64,000 nt of DNA from Datisca glomerata (taxonomy: Eukaryota; Streptophyta; Magnoliopsida; Cucurbitales; Datiscaceae): contig QANY01005080.1 of the NCBI GenBank assembly GCA_003255025.1, positions 9,544 through 73,543 on the forward strand. Direction: 5' to 3'. Of the stretch, positions 23,321-34,164 are shown in pieces (the first letter of the stretch is position 1; every line of letters starts with the position of its first letter). Under the pieces are notes generated by a model. That model was not told the origin of the DNA. It did no database searches and was given only the letters and a program-made list of their open reading frames with translations. The translations under genes and the position numbers were made by a program.

Positions 23321-23945
23321 TTAAATCGAACCTGAATTGAGTTGAAGTCGAAGCCTGCGTCTATCCAGGTCCGTTTCCTTTCAAATATCTCGGTTAAATC
23401 GAATATGACTTTGTCGGGGTAGAAACTCGGTGTCAGCGCCTGGTCCATTTCAATTAATATGGTTAAATCGAACTCGCATCGAGTCGAGATCGAATCCTGC
23501 CTATATCCAGGTCCACGTCATTTCTTTATGTTTGGTTAAATCGAACTCAACTTTATCATGGTCGAAGCCTGGTGTCAGCACCTGGTCCATTTCAATTAAT
23601 ATGGTTAAATCGAACTCGCATCGACTCGAGGTCGAAACCTGCGTCTATCTAGGTCCACGCTCTTTCTTTATCTTAGGTTAAATCGAACCGACATTGTCGC
23701 GGTTGAAGCCGGTGTCAGCGCCTGGTCACTTTCAATTAATATGGTTAAATCGAACCCGCATCGAGTCGAGCTCAAAGCCTGCATATATCCAGGTCCGCGT
23801 CCTTTTTTATCTTAGGTTAAATCGAACCCGACTTTGTCGCGGTCGAAGCCCGGTGTCAGCGCCTGGTCTATTTCAATTTATAGGGTTAAATCGAACCTGA
23901 ATTGAGTCGAGGTCGAAGCCTATGTCTATTCAGGTCCATTTCATA
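23320..23945 (+). repeat. Tandem array with 141-bp two-part unit in Tat 3' region
   Basis: GGTTAAATCGAAC recurs throughout. The form that follows TTTCAATTAATAT (or a near copy) falls at about 23461, 23603, 23743 and 23884, a spacing of 142, 140 and 141 bp. Each unit splits into two related halves of about 70 bp. Half A carries CGAGTCGAGGTCGAAGCCTG then CAGGTCC. Half B carries TTGTCGCGGTCGAAGCC then GGTGTCAGCGCCTGGTC. So an ancestral ~70-bp monomer diverged into A and B and was then amplified as an AB dimer. The open frames at 23430-23900 are by-products of the repeat, not genes. Confidence 0.9.
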
Positions 23946-24276
23946 AGTTACGTCATTTCATAGAACCCGAATAAGTCGAGGTTTCTATTTCCCTTATCTA
24001 TATAGTTTATTCTCGACCAAAATACTTATCTACACATTTGTACACCTTCTAAGTTTAGAAGCGTGAACAAAGGGGGGCAGCTGTAGATATCGTATTTTGT
24101 CCAGTCTAATACTTTAAAATATAAATTTTATTTTTCTGCTCATATACTAGTCCTAAGACTATGTGTATGATTTAAAAAATAGTCCAATGCCTAATAATAA
24201 GAAGGCTTGTCCAAGGACTAAAAATACAAAAAGGAACAAAAAGACTAAAATTAAAAAATTAAGCCATAAGTTTGCC

Positions 24277-24285
24277 TATAAATAA
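24277..24285 (+). promoter_or_regulatory. TATA box of the Tat LTR
   Basis: TATAAATAA, about 195 bp into the LTR and just before a GA-rich stretch; the likely core promoter of the element. Confidence 0.6.
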
Positions 24286-24911
24286 AGGGGAGGTCTTCAC
24301 TTGAAAGGAGATTTTTGGAGAGTGAGAAAGAGAATGGATTTTAGAGAGAGAAAGAGAGGTCTTGAGTAAATAGTGAAAAAGAGAAAGAATGAGAGTTTTC
24401 ATTTCTATTCGTCTTCCATCTTCCCATTTTCTTTTTATTAAAGTAGTTCAAATCTCTTGCATTTAACTTACAATATATATTGTTCATTCTAATAAATCAT
24501 CTTTTTTTTTCATACTCATCTATTTGATATTTCCTTGTTTCATTTTCCATATATAGGTTTGTTTGCTCATTCTTTATCATTGCTCCTACTCTTACTCTTA
24601 AGTTTTATTTTCATATATTGTTTATTTCTTTACAAGTTTGATAATGAGCTTTTTTGTCATCAACTCAATCAATGAGAATGAGGATAAAATTTTGAGGGGT
24701 GTAAAATTAACTCAATGTGAATCAACCATTTTATGGGTTGAAAGTGTACATTTGATGAAAATATCTTCTTTGATAATTTCTCATATATAAAAATGCATAA
24801 AATAGAGAGTAAAACATCTATACAAGATTATGCAAATATTTAAGCTTTGATTTTTTTTATGTTCTAACAAGTCTTCTCTTCTTTTCTTTTTAATTTTTTA
24901 CCATCATTTTT

Positions 24912-25265
24912 GTGATACTTGTTTGAACTAGTTATCATCCATGATCATTCCTAGAAATGAAGGAATAAAGGAAAATGGTAATTAGTGAATTAAGTGGTCC
25001 AAAATAAAAAAAATGGTATATTTATATCTTAAAGAAAAATTATTTTATTTTGAAAGTTTTATGGATTTTCTTTAGTGACACTTGTTTAAACTAGTTATCA
25101 TCCATGATCATTCCTAGCAATGAAGGAAGAAAAGAAAACTGATAATTAATCAACTAAGTAGTCTAAAATAAAAAATGGTATATTTATATCCCAAACAAAA
25201 TTATTTATTTATTTTTAGTGACACTTGTTTAAATTAGTTATCATTCATAATTATTCTTTTGCTAT
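24912..25265. repeat. Internal tandem repeat in Tat LTR
   Basis: The motif GTGACACTTGTTTAAACTAG, with following ATCATCCATGATCATTCCTA, starts near 24912, 25075 and 25218. Copies are 143-162 bp long and AT-rich, and the third is partial. Confidence 0.8.
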
Positions 25266-26368
25266 TTAATTAACATTGGGTTAAAAATGAAAAATGGTAA
25301 TTAATATACCATGAAGTATAAAAGCACGCACGCTCTAATTATGTATGAAATTAAACATTTTTCATAGATTAATTTATTTTACACATAAAAATTTATTATT
25401 AATTTATTTATTAAATAATTATATATACATATGTATGTAAAAAAATTAAAAAAAAAAAGACAGAGGGTGATATCACCCACTCTAAAAAAATTCGTATTTT
25501 AAAAATGTTTTTTGAGTTTTTTTTGTTGTTTGCATTTTTTTTGTTTTTTTTTTTGTGTTTGTTTATTTTTTTATTTTTTCAGTAGATATTATTGGTTTGT
25601 TTTAATTTATTTTTATATATATTTTTAATTATTTCACGTCTCTTTTCATTATTTTCACTCTACATATTCATTTTTTAAATTTATCATACATATTTATCAT
25701 CTCTAACATTCCTTTCCATTATTCTTTTTTCTTTTTTAGTTGTTATCTCTTCTTATTTATTTATGTGTTATTGTCATATGTCACGGTTATATGTGATTAT
25801 TATTTTATTCTTTTATCATCAGAATTGACCCTCGTAAATTAAAACCATAATAATTTGATTTAAATTTTATTAATTTCTTTATTTATTTTTCACTAAAAAT
25901 CCGATGACAGACTTTAGAATTTTTGGGATACCAAATTTCTCGAACTACCTAGGTGAAAAGTTATTTTTAGGATACCGAGAGTAACCCTATTAACGCTTTG
26001 ATTAAAAAAAATAATTTTTAATGATCTTTGTGCCACTCGTTGAACGTCATTTATTTGCTCATTTTTATTATGCAAAATGTACCAAATGGGACATTCAAAA
26101 TTGAATTTATATACCATTATTTAAAAAAAATGGATAGCTTTTGATTAAATTTGATAACCATTTTTTCATAATGGGCGTTGTGGGGTGCTAATACCTTCCC
26201 CACACGCAAATGATTCTGAACCAACTTTAAATTTTCGCAAACCAAAATATTTGATTTTAAAATTGGGTGACCAATCACGCCCTAAAATGATTGGTAGCGA
26301 CTCCGAATTTCATTTTTTTCATAAAAAGATTTTTCAATCGCCGCTCGCGTCGCATGCACGTTACGACA

Positions 26369-27191
26369 GTTGTGATTATCACAAGAACGATATATTGACA
26401 AGGTGCTTGAAAGGTTTCGCGTGAATAAGGTAAAAACAGTTGGTGCACCTCTCGGTTGTCATTTTAAACTGAGTTCGAAGCAAATCCCTTCTACAGACAC
26501 AGAGAAGGAAGATATGGATAAAATCCCATATTCGCCAGCAGTGGATAGTTTGATGTATGTCATGGTATGCACGAGACCAGACATAGCTCACTCAGTTGGA
26601 GATGTTAGTAGATTTTTGTCAAATCCTAGCAGAGAACATTGGTAAGAAGTAAAATGGATTCTCAGATATCTCAGAGGTATTTCAAGGCTATATTTATCAT
26701 TTAGTAATGGGAAACCTATACTTGAGGGGTTTATAGATACATATATGGCCGGTGACCTCGACTCTAGAAAGCCAACATCAGGATATATGATTACGTTTGC
26801 AGGGGGAGCAATATCGTGGCAGTCTAAATTACATAAATGTGTTGCTTTATCAACTACTGAAACTGAGTTTATAGCAATTACTGAAGCTTGAAAAGAAATG
26901 CTTTGGATGAAGACATTTTTGCAAGAGTTGGGGTTCAAGCAACAGAATTACGTGATGTACTGTGACAATCAGAGTGTTATTCATCTTAGCAAGAACCAGA
27001 CATTCCATTCGTGATTGAAGCATATCGATGTGAGGTATCAATGGATACGTGATAAGTTAAATGATAAGCAATTGGAGATTCATAAAGTTTATACAGACGA
27101 TAATGGGTCAGACATGATGACAAAATCTTTACCCAAGGAGAAGCATGAGATGCGTCGGAACCTGGCGGGCATGATGCCCACCTCGAACTAG
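26369..27191 (+). pseudogene. Copia RT end and RNase H remnant
   Basis: Frame begins KL-stop-LSQERYIDKVLERF (the stop replaces the usual Trp, TGG to TGA), then APLGCHFKLSSKQ, YSPAVDSLMYVMVCTRPDIA, KWILRYLRGISRLYL, FIDTYMAGDLDSRKPTSGYM (ADWAGD-type motif altered), ISWQSKLHKCVALSTTETEF, MYCDNQSVIHLSKNQTFHS and HIDVRYQWIRDKL. The order matches Tnt1-type copia polyproteins. At least four in-frame stops are present. Confidence 0.9.
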
Positions 27192-27205
27192 TCGGGAAGG
27201 GAGAT

Positions 27206-28050
27206 TGTTGGGTTGTCCCTCCTATTTTGGAGGAGACATTGCTTCTTTATTCTTTGGCCCAATGAGGCATTGAGCCCAATTATGGGGTTGTTAGATTGGA
27301 TCATATTTTTTTGTCAAATACATACCTGTATGATACACTTTTGTTGTGTGCAAAACACACAATCAAAAACCCTTTGTCGGAGGGGTTTTCTACGCCACTT
27401 AAGCTTAATGGATGAGCTTTCCTTGTTTTGTGTGCTCTTTAAAAAGGGAATTGTGTGGTAAATTCTCTAGATAGATTGAGAGAAGAAGCGTTTTACACAG
27501 AGGAGGGGGCGTTTTTTATAGTAGCCAAAATAAAGAGAGGGAGGTGAGTTACTCAGAAGAAATTTTGAGAAAATAGAAAAAAATTTATCACGATAAATTT
27601 TTGCTCTCTTCGTCTCAGTAATCTGAGGGTGTTTTCGTGGATTCATCACATTCATCTTCAATGATATTTTCTCCGTTATCTCTACCGTTTGGTTTGGATT
27701 CTATTTATTTGGTGTGATTTATTTTGGTGTATCCACCATTATCGGTGACGTAGTTCAAGTTATTTGATCAGTGTAATCCTCTAGTTTTATCTAGAGAAGA
27801 ACTTGTTGTAACTCTATTATTTTTATAGTGGAGATCTGATTCGGAGTTTGTCTCGTGATTTTTCTCTTCACACTGAAGGGTTTTCCATGTAAATCTGGTG
27901 TTCTATTTTTTTGTGTTTTGTGATTGGGTTATTAACCTGGTTGGTATATTTAGTACTGTAAATTTAACTGATTCGATAAACTACGGTAATTGTGTGATCT
28001 GTGTTATTGGAGTTGGATAAAATTCTCATCAGCTACCATAATTGTTTATA
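27206..28050 (+). repeat. 3' LTR of the copia element
   Basis: Starts TGTTGGGTTGTCCCTCC right after GGGAAGGGAGAT. It contains a leader-like CGTGATTTTTCTCTTC then GGGTTTTCCATGTAAAT motif near 27855-27900 that is typical of copia LTRs. The 3' end is uncertain because no clear CAACA end is visible; 28050 is a guess. Confidence 0.7.
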
Positions 28051-28079
28051 TGTTTAGTCACAAGTAAAAGGGTTTTGGC

Positions 28080-29830
28080 ACTCGACAACCAACTATAGAA
28101 GATAAACAAACATCATACTAGCCAGATGATGAAATTGTTGAGGAGAATGTTGATCCATCACAATCATCACCGACATCTAACTCTATGTCGCTCATGATGT
28201 CACCCCAATGTCAATCCCTCGACCCAATGTCAGAGGGGATGTGCAGAAACTAATTGGACATATGACGCAGGACTTTAATTAGTTGAAAGAAAATATGAAT
28301 ACATTATTACGCGAGAATCAACTTATCAAGGAACAATTGAAGGTCATATCAGATATGTTAATGAGCGTAATGAGGGCAATGATATGGGTTATTATCATTA
28401 TTTCTCAGAAAATTACAAGAGAGAAAATGAGGAAGCAAAAGATAAAAATGAGGAAGAGAAGGATCAGAAAGATGAAAATATGGAAATGAAGAACGGAGAG
28501 GAGAAAATGAGGATGGAGATGAGGAAGAAAAAGGAAGAGGAGAAAATGAGGGAGAAAAAAGGGGGTAAATAAGGAGGAAGAGAAATAAATTGAAGAGGTG
28601 AATGTGAGTATGGAGGAAGAAAAGGAGGAAGAAATAAATGAGAGTCAAGAGGAAGACAAAGAGGAATAAGAGGAAGTAAAGGAAGTGGAGAAAATGTAAA
28701 GAGAAAAGGGAACAAAAATTGAACAAGGAGAGAAAAGTAGAGGAGGATATGATATCGAAGTGCTTACGATTCCTCCCAAAACATGTGGTTTGGGGAACAC
28801 ATAAAGGAGGTTGCGCTGCATGTTCCTCCTCCTTTGCTTCCTGATAGGAGGAAAAAAGCAAAAGGCAATTCTTGAAGAATTCCTAGAATGGTTATAGTGT
28901 GATGTAGACTCTTCTATTGATGTGCATGCATGTGCAGCAAATAAATAATGGTGTAGAAAGCTCCTAAATAAATATGGGTGGCTTAAAGATGGTGTAAATA
29001 TAAATTTTAAGAAATTATTATCTAATTACTTACCCATTAATTGATTGAATGTGTTTTGTAGCATATGGATGCATATTTGCATATTTAGAGGAAGAGAGTG
29101 CGCGAGCGTTCCTTGCTTGGAGTTGCAATATTAGATGTGTTATGCATTTTATCAATTTCCTTTCATACATTTTTTGGCATATAAATACCTTTAATTGTTG
29201 GATGTTAATAATTATTTTAGACTAACCTCTGTATTCGTTGAAGTGAATTTGCTCAAAACCCGACAAACTATATATAGGCTACCAATGACGTTATTGGATG
29301 ACGTGCAAGGTTTGGATCCCGTTAAACCATGGATCAAAGTCAGTACAGTTCTCACGGTGTACAATTATACTAATTTTCATTGGATTGGTCTTTCATTAAA
29401 TTTAGAACCATAAACCATACACATGTATGATCCCACGGAATCTCGAACATATCATAGTGTATTGAAGCCAATCACCACCTTGATTCACAGCCTTTTGAAT
29501 TATTTTTACAAGAATATGTTTGGATCCCACATATGCTAAACCATGGACCGAAGTCGGCACAGTTCTCACGGTGTACAATTATACTAATTTCCATTGGATT
29601 GGTCTTTCATTAAATTTAGATCCACAAACCATACACATGTATGATCCCACAGGATCTCAAACATATCATAGTGTATTGAAGCCAATCACCACCTTGATTC
29701 ACAGCCTTTTGAATTATTTTTACAAGAATAGGATCAATGTCACATCGATGAATGCACCTTGGCTTATCATATATCACAGATCCTAACAAGAAACTAGATA
29801 AGTCAATAGTACTCATTCAAATATGGTTTG
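28080..29830 (+). pseudogene. Ulp1/C48 cysteine protease gene remnant with acidic coiled coil
   Basis: A Glu/Lys/Met-rich low-complexity stretch (28283-28800) precedes a protease-like region at 29195-29786. The catalytic His motif is NFHWIGLSL and the Asp motif IHMYDPTGS. After a likely intron, GVICGIFALKFV near 29850 fits the Cys motif (normally DCGVFALKF), with the Cys codon at 29860-29862. This is the layout of the protease genes carried by KI-type Mutator-like elements. The central part is duplicated in tandem (separate entry), and the first copy has a stop at the Asp-motif strand. No mudrA is nearby. Confidence 0.65.
29311..29731 (+). repeat. 208-bp head-to-tail duplication in the Ulp1 remnant
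   Basis: Copy 1 (29311-29518) and copy 2 (29519-29731) both begin TTTGGATCCC and run through the His and Asp motifs. They differ at few sites. Copy 1 has CCATAAACC (a stop) where copy 2 has CCACAAACC, and copy 2 has a 5-6 base insertion near its start. The similarity suggests a duplication younger than the general decay of this locus. Confidence 0.9.
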
Positions 29831-29869
29831 TTGATTTCATTCTACATATAGGTGTGATTTGTGGAATAT

Positions 29870-30250
29870 TTGCGTTAAAGTTTGTATAATTATTGTGCTT
29901 GGGTCGACCTTTCAACGAGTATACTCAAGGTCGGATAATTGAATTTCGAGAGAAGATGGTAATTGATATGAACACAAAGTTCATATTGAAAATCTAACTT
30001 ATGAGTTAAGTTGTATTAGGTGGAGTTATATATAAATATGACCTTTTGTAGTTCAATATAATTATTTTTAGACGTGTAATTGTAATTCATTATGACTTTT
30101 TTTTAGACATGCGGTTGAAATTCAATATGACTATTGAGAAATAGTTTCTGTAAATCTGGGAATATATTGTCTCTATTAATATTATCTATGTTTGTAATTG
30201 TAGGAAATGCTTGGGATGTAACATTACAGCCGAGATATAACTATTTTTTA
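29870..30250. other. No gene recognised
   Basis: AT-rich sequence after the protease Cys motif. It may hold the tail of the same element, but no further coding motif is visible. Confidence 0.4.
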
Positions 30251-30257
30251 GTGACTT

Positions 30258-30376
30258 GCTAGACCGTAGTCTAGCTGAAATTTTATGTTAGACCACAGTC
30301 TAGCAAATCTTAATCATATAACTTGAGCTTAGGCTGTTGTCTAGCTGAAAACTTTGACTAGATTGCAGTCTAGCAA
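30258..30376. repeat. Palindromic repeat array beside the Ulp1 remnant
   Basis: Four copies of an inverted repeat start near 30258, 30287, 30327 and 30356. Copy 1 is GCTAGACCGTAGTCTAGC, with 7-base arms and a 4-base centre; the others are changed versions (for example GTTAGACCACAGTCTAGC). Spacing alternates 29, 40, 29 bases, so the array is a 69-bp dimer repeated twice. This looks like a subterminal region of a DNA transposon. Confidence 0.8.
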
Positions 30377-30714
30377 AGACTGTTATAGTAAAAAAATCAA
30401 CACTTGTATAACTCTCTCCCCAATATATTATGCACGAAATATATTAGTTCCCAAACATTGTCCACATATTATATTATTTCATGTACATGAACAAAATACT
30501 TGCACAAAATACGTCATATGTACAACTACTTACATATACGCACAAAATACTTCCATCTATCTTATCCATTATCAACACGTACATAAAAAGCGTGACTTTA
30601 ACATGTCCATAAACTATGAACATCTTATACAACCAATTACATCTAACCTAAACTACTTCCATATACATGCAAAAAATACTCTCATATATCTTGTCCATTA
30701 TCTTTAGAATCTTA
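30377..30714. repeat. AT-rich region with loose direct repeats
   Basis: Motifs such as ACAAAATACTT, CTTCCATATACATG and TATCTTGTCCATTATC recur at irregular spacing. The 117-codon open frame at 30354-30707 is a product of this low-complexity sequence and resembles no protein I know. Confidence 0.45.
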
Positions 30715-31566
30715 TTATATTTAGAATTTATTCTATTTCAAATTCGAAATGAAATTATTTTCAATAATTAGAACTATATAATAATAAGAAATTGATTAGA
30801 AATTTCTTTTTATTCAAAATAAGAATTTCGTTATGGTTATGGAATGACTCGTTAATAATGGCTATTCTATTTATTGATATTCATTCTATATTGATGATAT
30901 AAATTCTCTATTAAATCATTTTGATAATTATTATCAATAACAACATAATAAATAGAAAAAATAGAAATATATAAACATATTCAATACATAGATAATAAAT
31001 AAATAATATATTTGTTAAATTTATTAAATAATGAATATTAATATATTTAAGTAAATAATGAATATTTCGAATGATATAGAATAATTAAATAATTCATAAT
31101 AATAAATAAAGTCATTTTTTGTTATGTTATAGAAGATCCGCCCTAAGGATAAGAATAAAGAAAAATGAAAGAGAAAGGTGCAATGCAATCCAAATAATGC
31201 AATTCAGATCATAATAAAGCATTTCTCAGTTTTCATTATGAAAGGTGGAAGCTAAGACAAAAAAAAAAGAATCGACCGTTCAAGTATTCCAAATTCCACG
31301 AGAAAAATAATAGAACGAGGGGCAAATATATGTGTATATATCTATCTATATTGAATTGCAGATACAGAAATGATAGAATCATTTTTTATTGGACCAAATA
31401 TGGGTTTCCGATAAAGATGAAAGAAGATAGACAAGAAATCAAATAGGAGGAAACACTATTGACATAGGAATCGGTATCTAATGAATTCAACGGTTTCAGC
31501 CTAATACAAATGGAAGAAAAAGGGCAAGTAGATCATAATGAGATACTAGTCTTAAAAGAAAGGTAG

Positions 31567-32184
31567 GGGGATATGGCGAAATTGGTAGACACTACGGACT
31601 TAATTGGATTGAGCCTTGGTATGGAAACCTAGCAAGTGATCACTTTCAAATTCAGAGAAACCCAAGAATTAAAAATGGGCAATCCTGAGCCTAATCCTAT
31701 TTTCTGAAAACAAATAAAGGTTTCGAAAGCAAGAAAAATGGTAGGTGCAGAGATTCAATGGAAGCTGTTCTAACAAATGGAGTTGAATGCGTTGCGCTAA
31801 TAAAGGAATCCTTACAGCGAAACTCAAAAAAAGATGAAAGAGAAACCTATATACATACGTATACGTACTGAAATATTTCAAATGATTAGTGACGACCCGA
31901 ATCCATTTTTTTTATATTTCTATCAAAAATGATATATGAAAAATGAAAGAATTGTTGTGAATCAATTCCAATCTCCAAGTTGAAAAAAGAATCAAATATT
32001 CATTGATCAAATCATTCACTCCATCATAGCCTGATAGATCTTTTGAAGAACTGATTAATCAAACGAGAATAGAATAAAGATAGAGTCCCATTATACATGT
32101 CAATACCGACAAAAATGAAATTTATAGTAAGAGGAAAATTCGTCGACTTTAAAAATCGTGAGGGTTCAAGTCCCTCTATCCCCA
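31567..32184 (+). pseudogene. trnL-UAA: Plastid-derived trnL-UAA with group I intron, decayed
   Basis: The 5' exon reads GGGGATATGGCGAAATTGG onward, with one difference from the usual plastid sequence (ACACTACGG for ACGCTACGG). The 3' exon (32135-32184, 50 bases) differs from the usual sequence by CCGTCG to TCGTCG and keeps the T arm and acceptor end. The intron separates the anticodon bases as in plastids. Without plastid machinery the intron would not be expected to splice, so this is a pseudogene. Confidence 0.85.
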
Positions 32185-32569
32185 AAACCCTAAAAAGGCA
32201 CATTTGCCTCTCTAATTATTTATCCTTTTTCGTTAACGATTCACAATTCGTTATGTTTCTCTCTCATTCATTCTACTCTTTCACCTCTTTCACAAAGGGA
32301 TCTGAGCGTAAATTATTTTTTTATCACAAGACTTGTGAATATATATGATACACGTACAAATGAACATCCTTGAGAAAGGAATCCCCATTTCAAATTGGAA
32401 TGATTAACAATACATATTATTTGTCTACTGTACTAAAACTTGCAAAGTCTTTTTTTTTTAGATCCAAGAAATTCCAGGGCTTGGATAAGACTTTGGAATA
32501 CTTTTTTGCGTATTTTTAATTGACATAGACCCAAGTCATCTATTAAAATAAGGATGATGCTCCAAAATG

Positions 32570-32575
32570 ATCGGA

Positions 32576-32609
<34 letters not shown>

Positions 32610-32642
32610 TCCATGTCACCAGTTCAAATTTGATTTCTGACA
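32570..32642 (+). pseudogene. trnF-GAA: Plastid-derived trnF-GAA, decayed
   Basis: A 73-base tRNA-like sequence with intact D-arm and anticodon loop (TAGCTCAGTTGG, CTGAAAA). By pairing it out I find one mismatch each in the acceptor stem (first pair A-C), the anticodon stem (A-C) and the T stem (C-A). That many broken pairs argue against function. Confidence 0.8.
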
Positions 32643-32750
32643 CATGAGGAATTTGTATGAGTATCTCTTCTACCAATTAATTGATACAGTTACCCATACA
32701 TATTCATTAATAGTATATATCATGATAAATACATACAGTTCTCCATACAC

Positions 32751-33720
32751 CTTTTCAACAACGGAACTGGAAGCAGATCGAGTTGGAAACTATTGAGGAC
32801 GGGTTTCAAAAAACATATATTGTTATTCGTCAGCGATGAAATCTGGAAAATGGTGATAATGGCCGCTGCCATCGTAACCAACCAGGAGGGGCAGCATCGC
32901 GGCCAGCAGAACGTCACAACTGTGGAAGCTTTGACCAATGAAACGACGAAAAGAGGAAAAACCCCCTTAGTCGACAACAACCTCCGTCACCACCAAAAAT
33001 GACCCCAGCCATCGGAGTTGAAGAAAAAATCGCGACCACCCCAGATTCATCAATCTCGCTTTGATTTACACAAAAATAGGAATTTCAGGCCCAAAAAAGC
33101 CATGAAGTTTGATGGAAAAAGAGTCTCCTCCGTTACTGAATATACAGTTTCAGATCTACAATGTTTGACACATTTTCAGACCCCAAAATGATCGTAAACA
33201 TGCTCATATTGTGATTATCGACAGTTAGAAGCCATTTCTGACCCAAGAAGACCGTCAGGGACGGTCTCACGTGCCCCCATGCGCCATCGCTGGCAACTGA
33301 ATCCATCTCTACCCGTTTTGAGTTTCGCGGGTTGACCTTCCCACTAGTCTAGACAGGTGCTCACCACAATAGCCCAATGATGGCTCATGAGAAGCTTAAC
33401 CAAGCCCACGAAAGAAGCCCACTAGAGCCTCAGCCAGTGTCCACCTGCAACCTGCGAGAGACCAGGAGCCATCCACGGTCGACCTGATTCTTGTCACCCT
33501 TCAGCCTGCAGCCTATTGGAAGCAGCCTTTGGGCCTGCTGTGATCTTCATGCCCACTTGACAGTTTAGTTCATATATGGACTTGCAATGCTTTCAGGAAA
33601 AATTCCATAAAATGAGTTGCTTCAACCTCGTTCAAAATTCAGTTAGTTAAGGTTATACAAAACCGATTTTCAGAAGCATGGGTTGCCGAATGCAAACAAA
33701 CGAAGGATATCAAATTACAA
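32751..33720. other. Non-coding, locally GC-richer stretch
   Basis: 32840-33560 is clearly richer in G and C than its surroundings, with several GGCC and CCACC clusters. No frame longer than 86 codons and no known domain is present. It could be leader or LTR DNA of a retroelement whose coding part is gone. Confidence 0.4.
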
Positions 33721-34164
33721 GTTAAGTATTTATTTTAAAACTATTGCTTTTCCTTTAAAAGTATATTATCTATTCAAAATAAATTTGGTGATTGCATAAG
33801 CCTATTGTATAATGTCTTAAGAAAATATATTTACACAATTTTTCAAGTATACTGAATAATTAGTTGAGATTGATTCTACGTTAATTATGTGGGGTATTAT
33901 TAACTGGCTCTCCATATTTAAAATTTATCACGCTTTAATGTAATTATAAAAATTACATTTATCACATTTAAACCATCTATCTTGAATTTGATAACTCAAC
34001 CATATTGAGGATAGCACAAGATTACCATCGATGTGATAAATCTTAATCATGCTGAATAGATTTTTTGTTTGGTATGCATCGGCCAATTATGTTTAAATAC
34101 TTTCTCTTTCTTTTTTCTGTGTAAAAGTGCAGAAAAATAAGGGTTAAGCAAACAATGAGAATGG

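Larger units (their letters stand above)
15117..26368 (+). mobile_element. 5'-truncated Tat/Ogre-type Ty3/gypsy retrotransposon
   Basis: Order: DUF7745-like ORF1 with coiled coil, gag, protease, probable intron, reverse transcriptase, RNase H, second archaeal-type RNase H, tandem array, polypurine tract (24068-24080), 3' LTR. An extra ORF before gag, an intron before RT, a second RNase H and tandem repeats near the 3' end are known marks of the Tat/Ogre lineage. The 5' LTR and the integrase are missing. The right end is fixed by the copia reading frame that resumes at 26369. The element is dead, with stops and frame shifts throughout. Confidence 0.85.
24082..26368 (+). repeat. 3' LTR of the Tat element
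   Basis: Begins TGTAGATATCGTATTTTGTC directly after a purine run (AAAGGGGGGCAG) and ends CGTTACGACA, giving TG...CA ends and 2287 bp. A TATA box (TATAAATAA) is at 24277-24285, followed by a GAGA-rich leader. Inside are about 2.5 copies of a 143-162 bp unit (see separate entry). The right edge abuts copia coding sequence. Confidence 0.85.
26369..28050 (+). mobile_element. Ty1/copia element, 3' part only
   Basis: Consists of the end of pol (RT C-terminus and RNase H), a polypurine tract (27194-27205) and a 3' LTR. Everything upstream of the KLWLSQERYIDK region is missing; the Tat element is inserted exactly there, with its own 5' part also lost. The left portion of copia is not elsewhere in this window. 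Confidence 0.85.
30715..32750 (+). mobile_element. Nuclear copy of chloroplast DNA (trnT spacer, trnL-UAA, trnF-GAA)
   Basis: Collinear with the plastid trnT-trnL-trnF region: an AT-rich trnT-trnL spacer, the trnL 5' exon (31567-31601), a group I intron with recognisable start sequence (TTGAGCCTTGGTATGGAAAC), the trnL 3' exon (32135-32184), the trnL-trnF spacer, a trnF-like sequence (32570-32642), and about 100 bp resembling the trnF-ndhJ spacer. Substitutions in both tRNAs show it is an old nuclear insertion, not an assembly error with live plastid DNA. The outer limits are approximate. Confidence 0.85.

Noticed and set aside
23430..23900. Two open frames with repeated peptide blocks (FQLIWLNRTRIES)
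   Set aside because: They are translations of the 141-bp tandem repeat; the frame is open only because the unit length is near a multiple of three.
28283..28861. Glu/Lys-rich frame and an opposite-strand Leu/Phe/Ser-rich frame as separate genes
   Set aside because: Low-complexity purine-rich DNA gives open frames on both strands. It fits the acidic spacer of the Ulp1 gene remnant better than an independent gene.
32570..32642. Functional nuclear tRNA-Phe gene
   Set aside because: It is collinear with plastid trnL-trnF and three stems have a broken pair.
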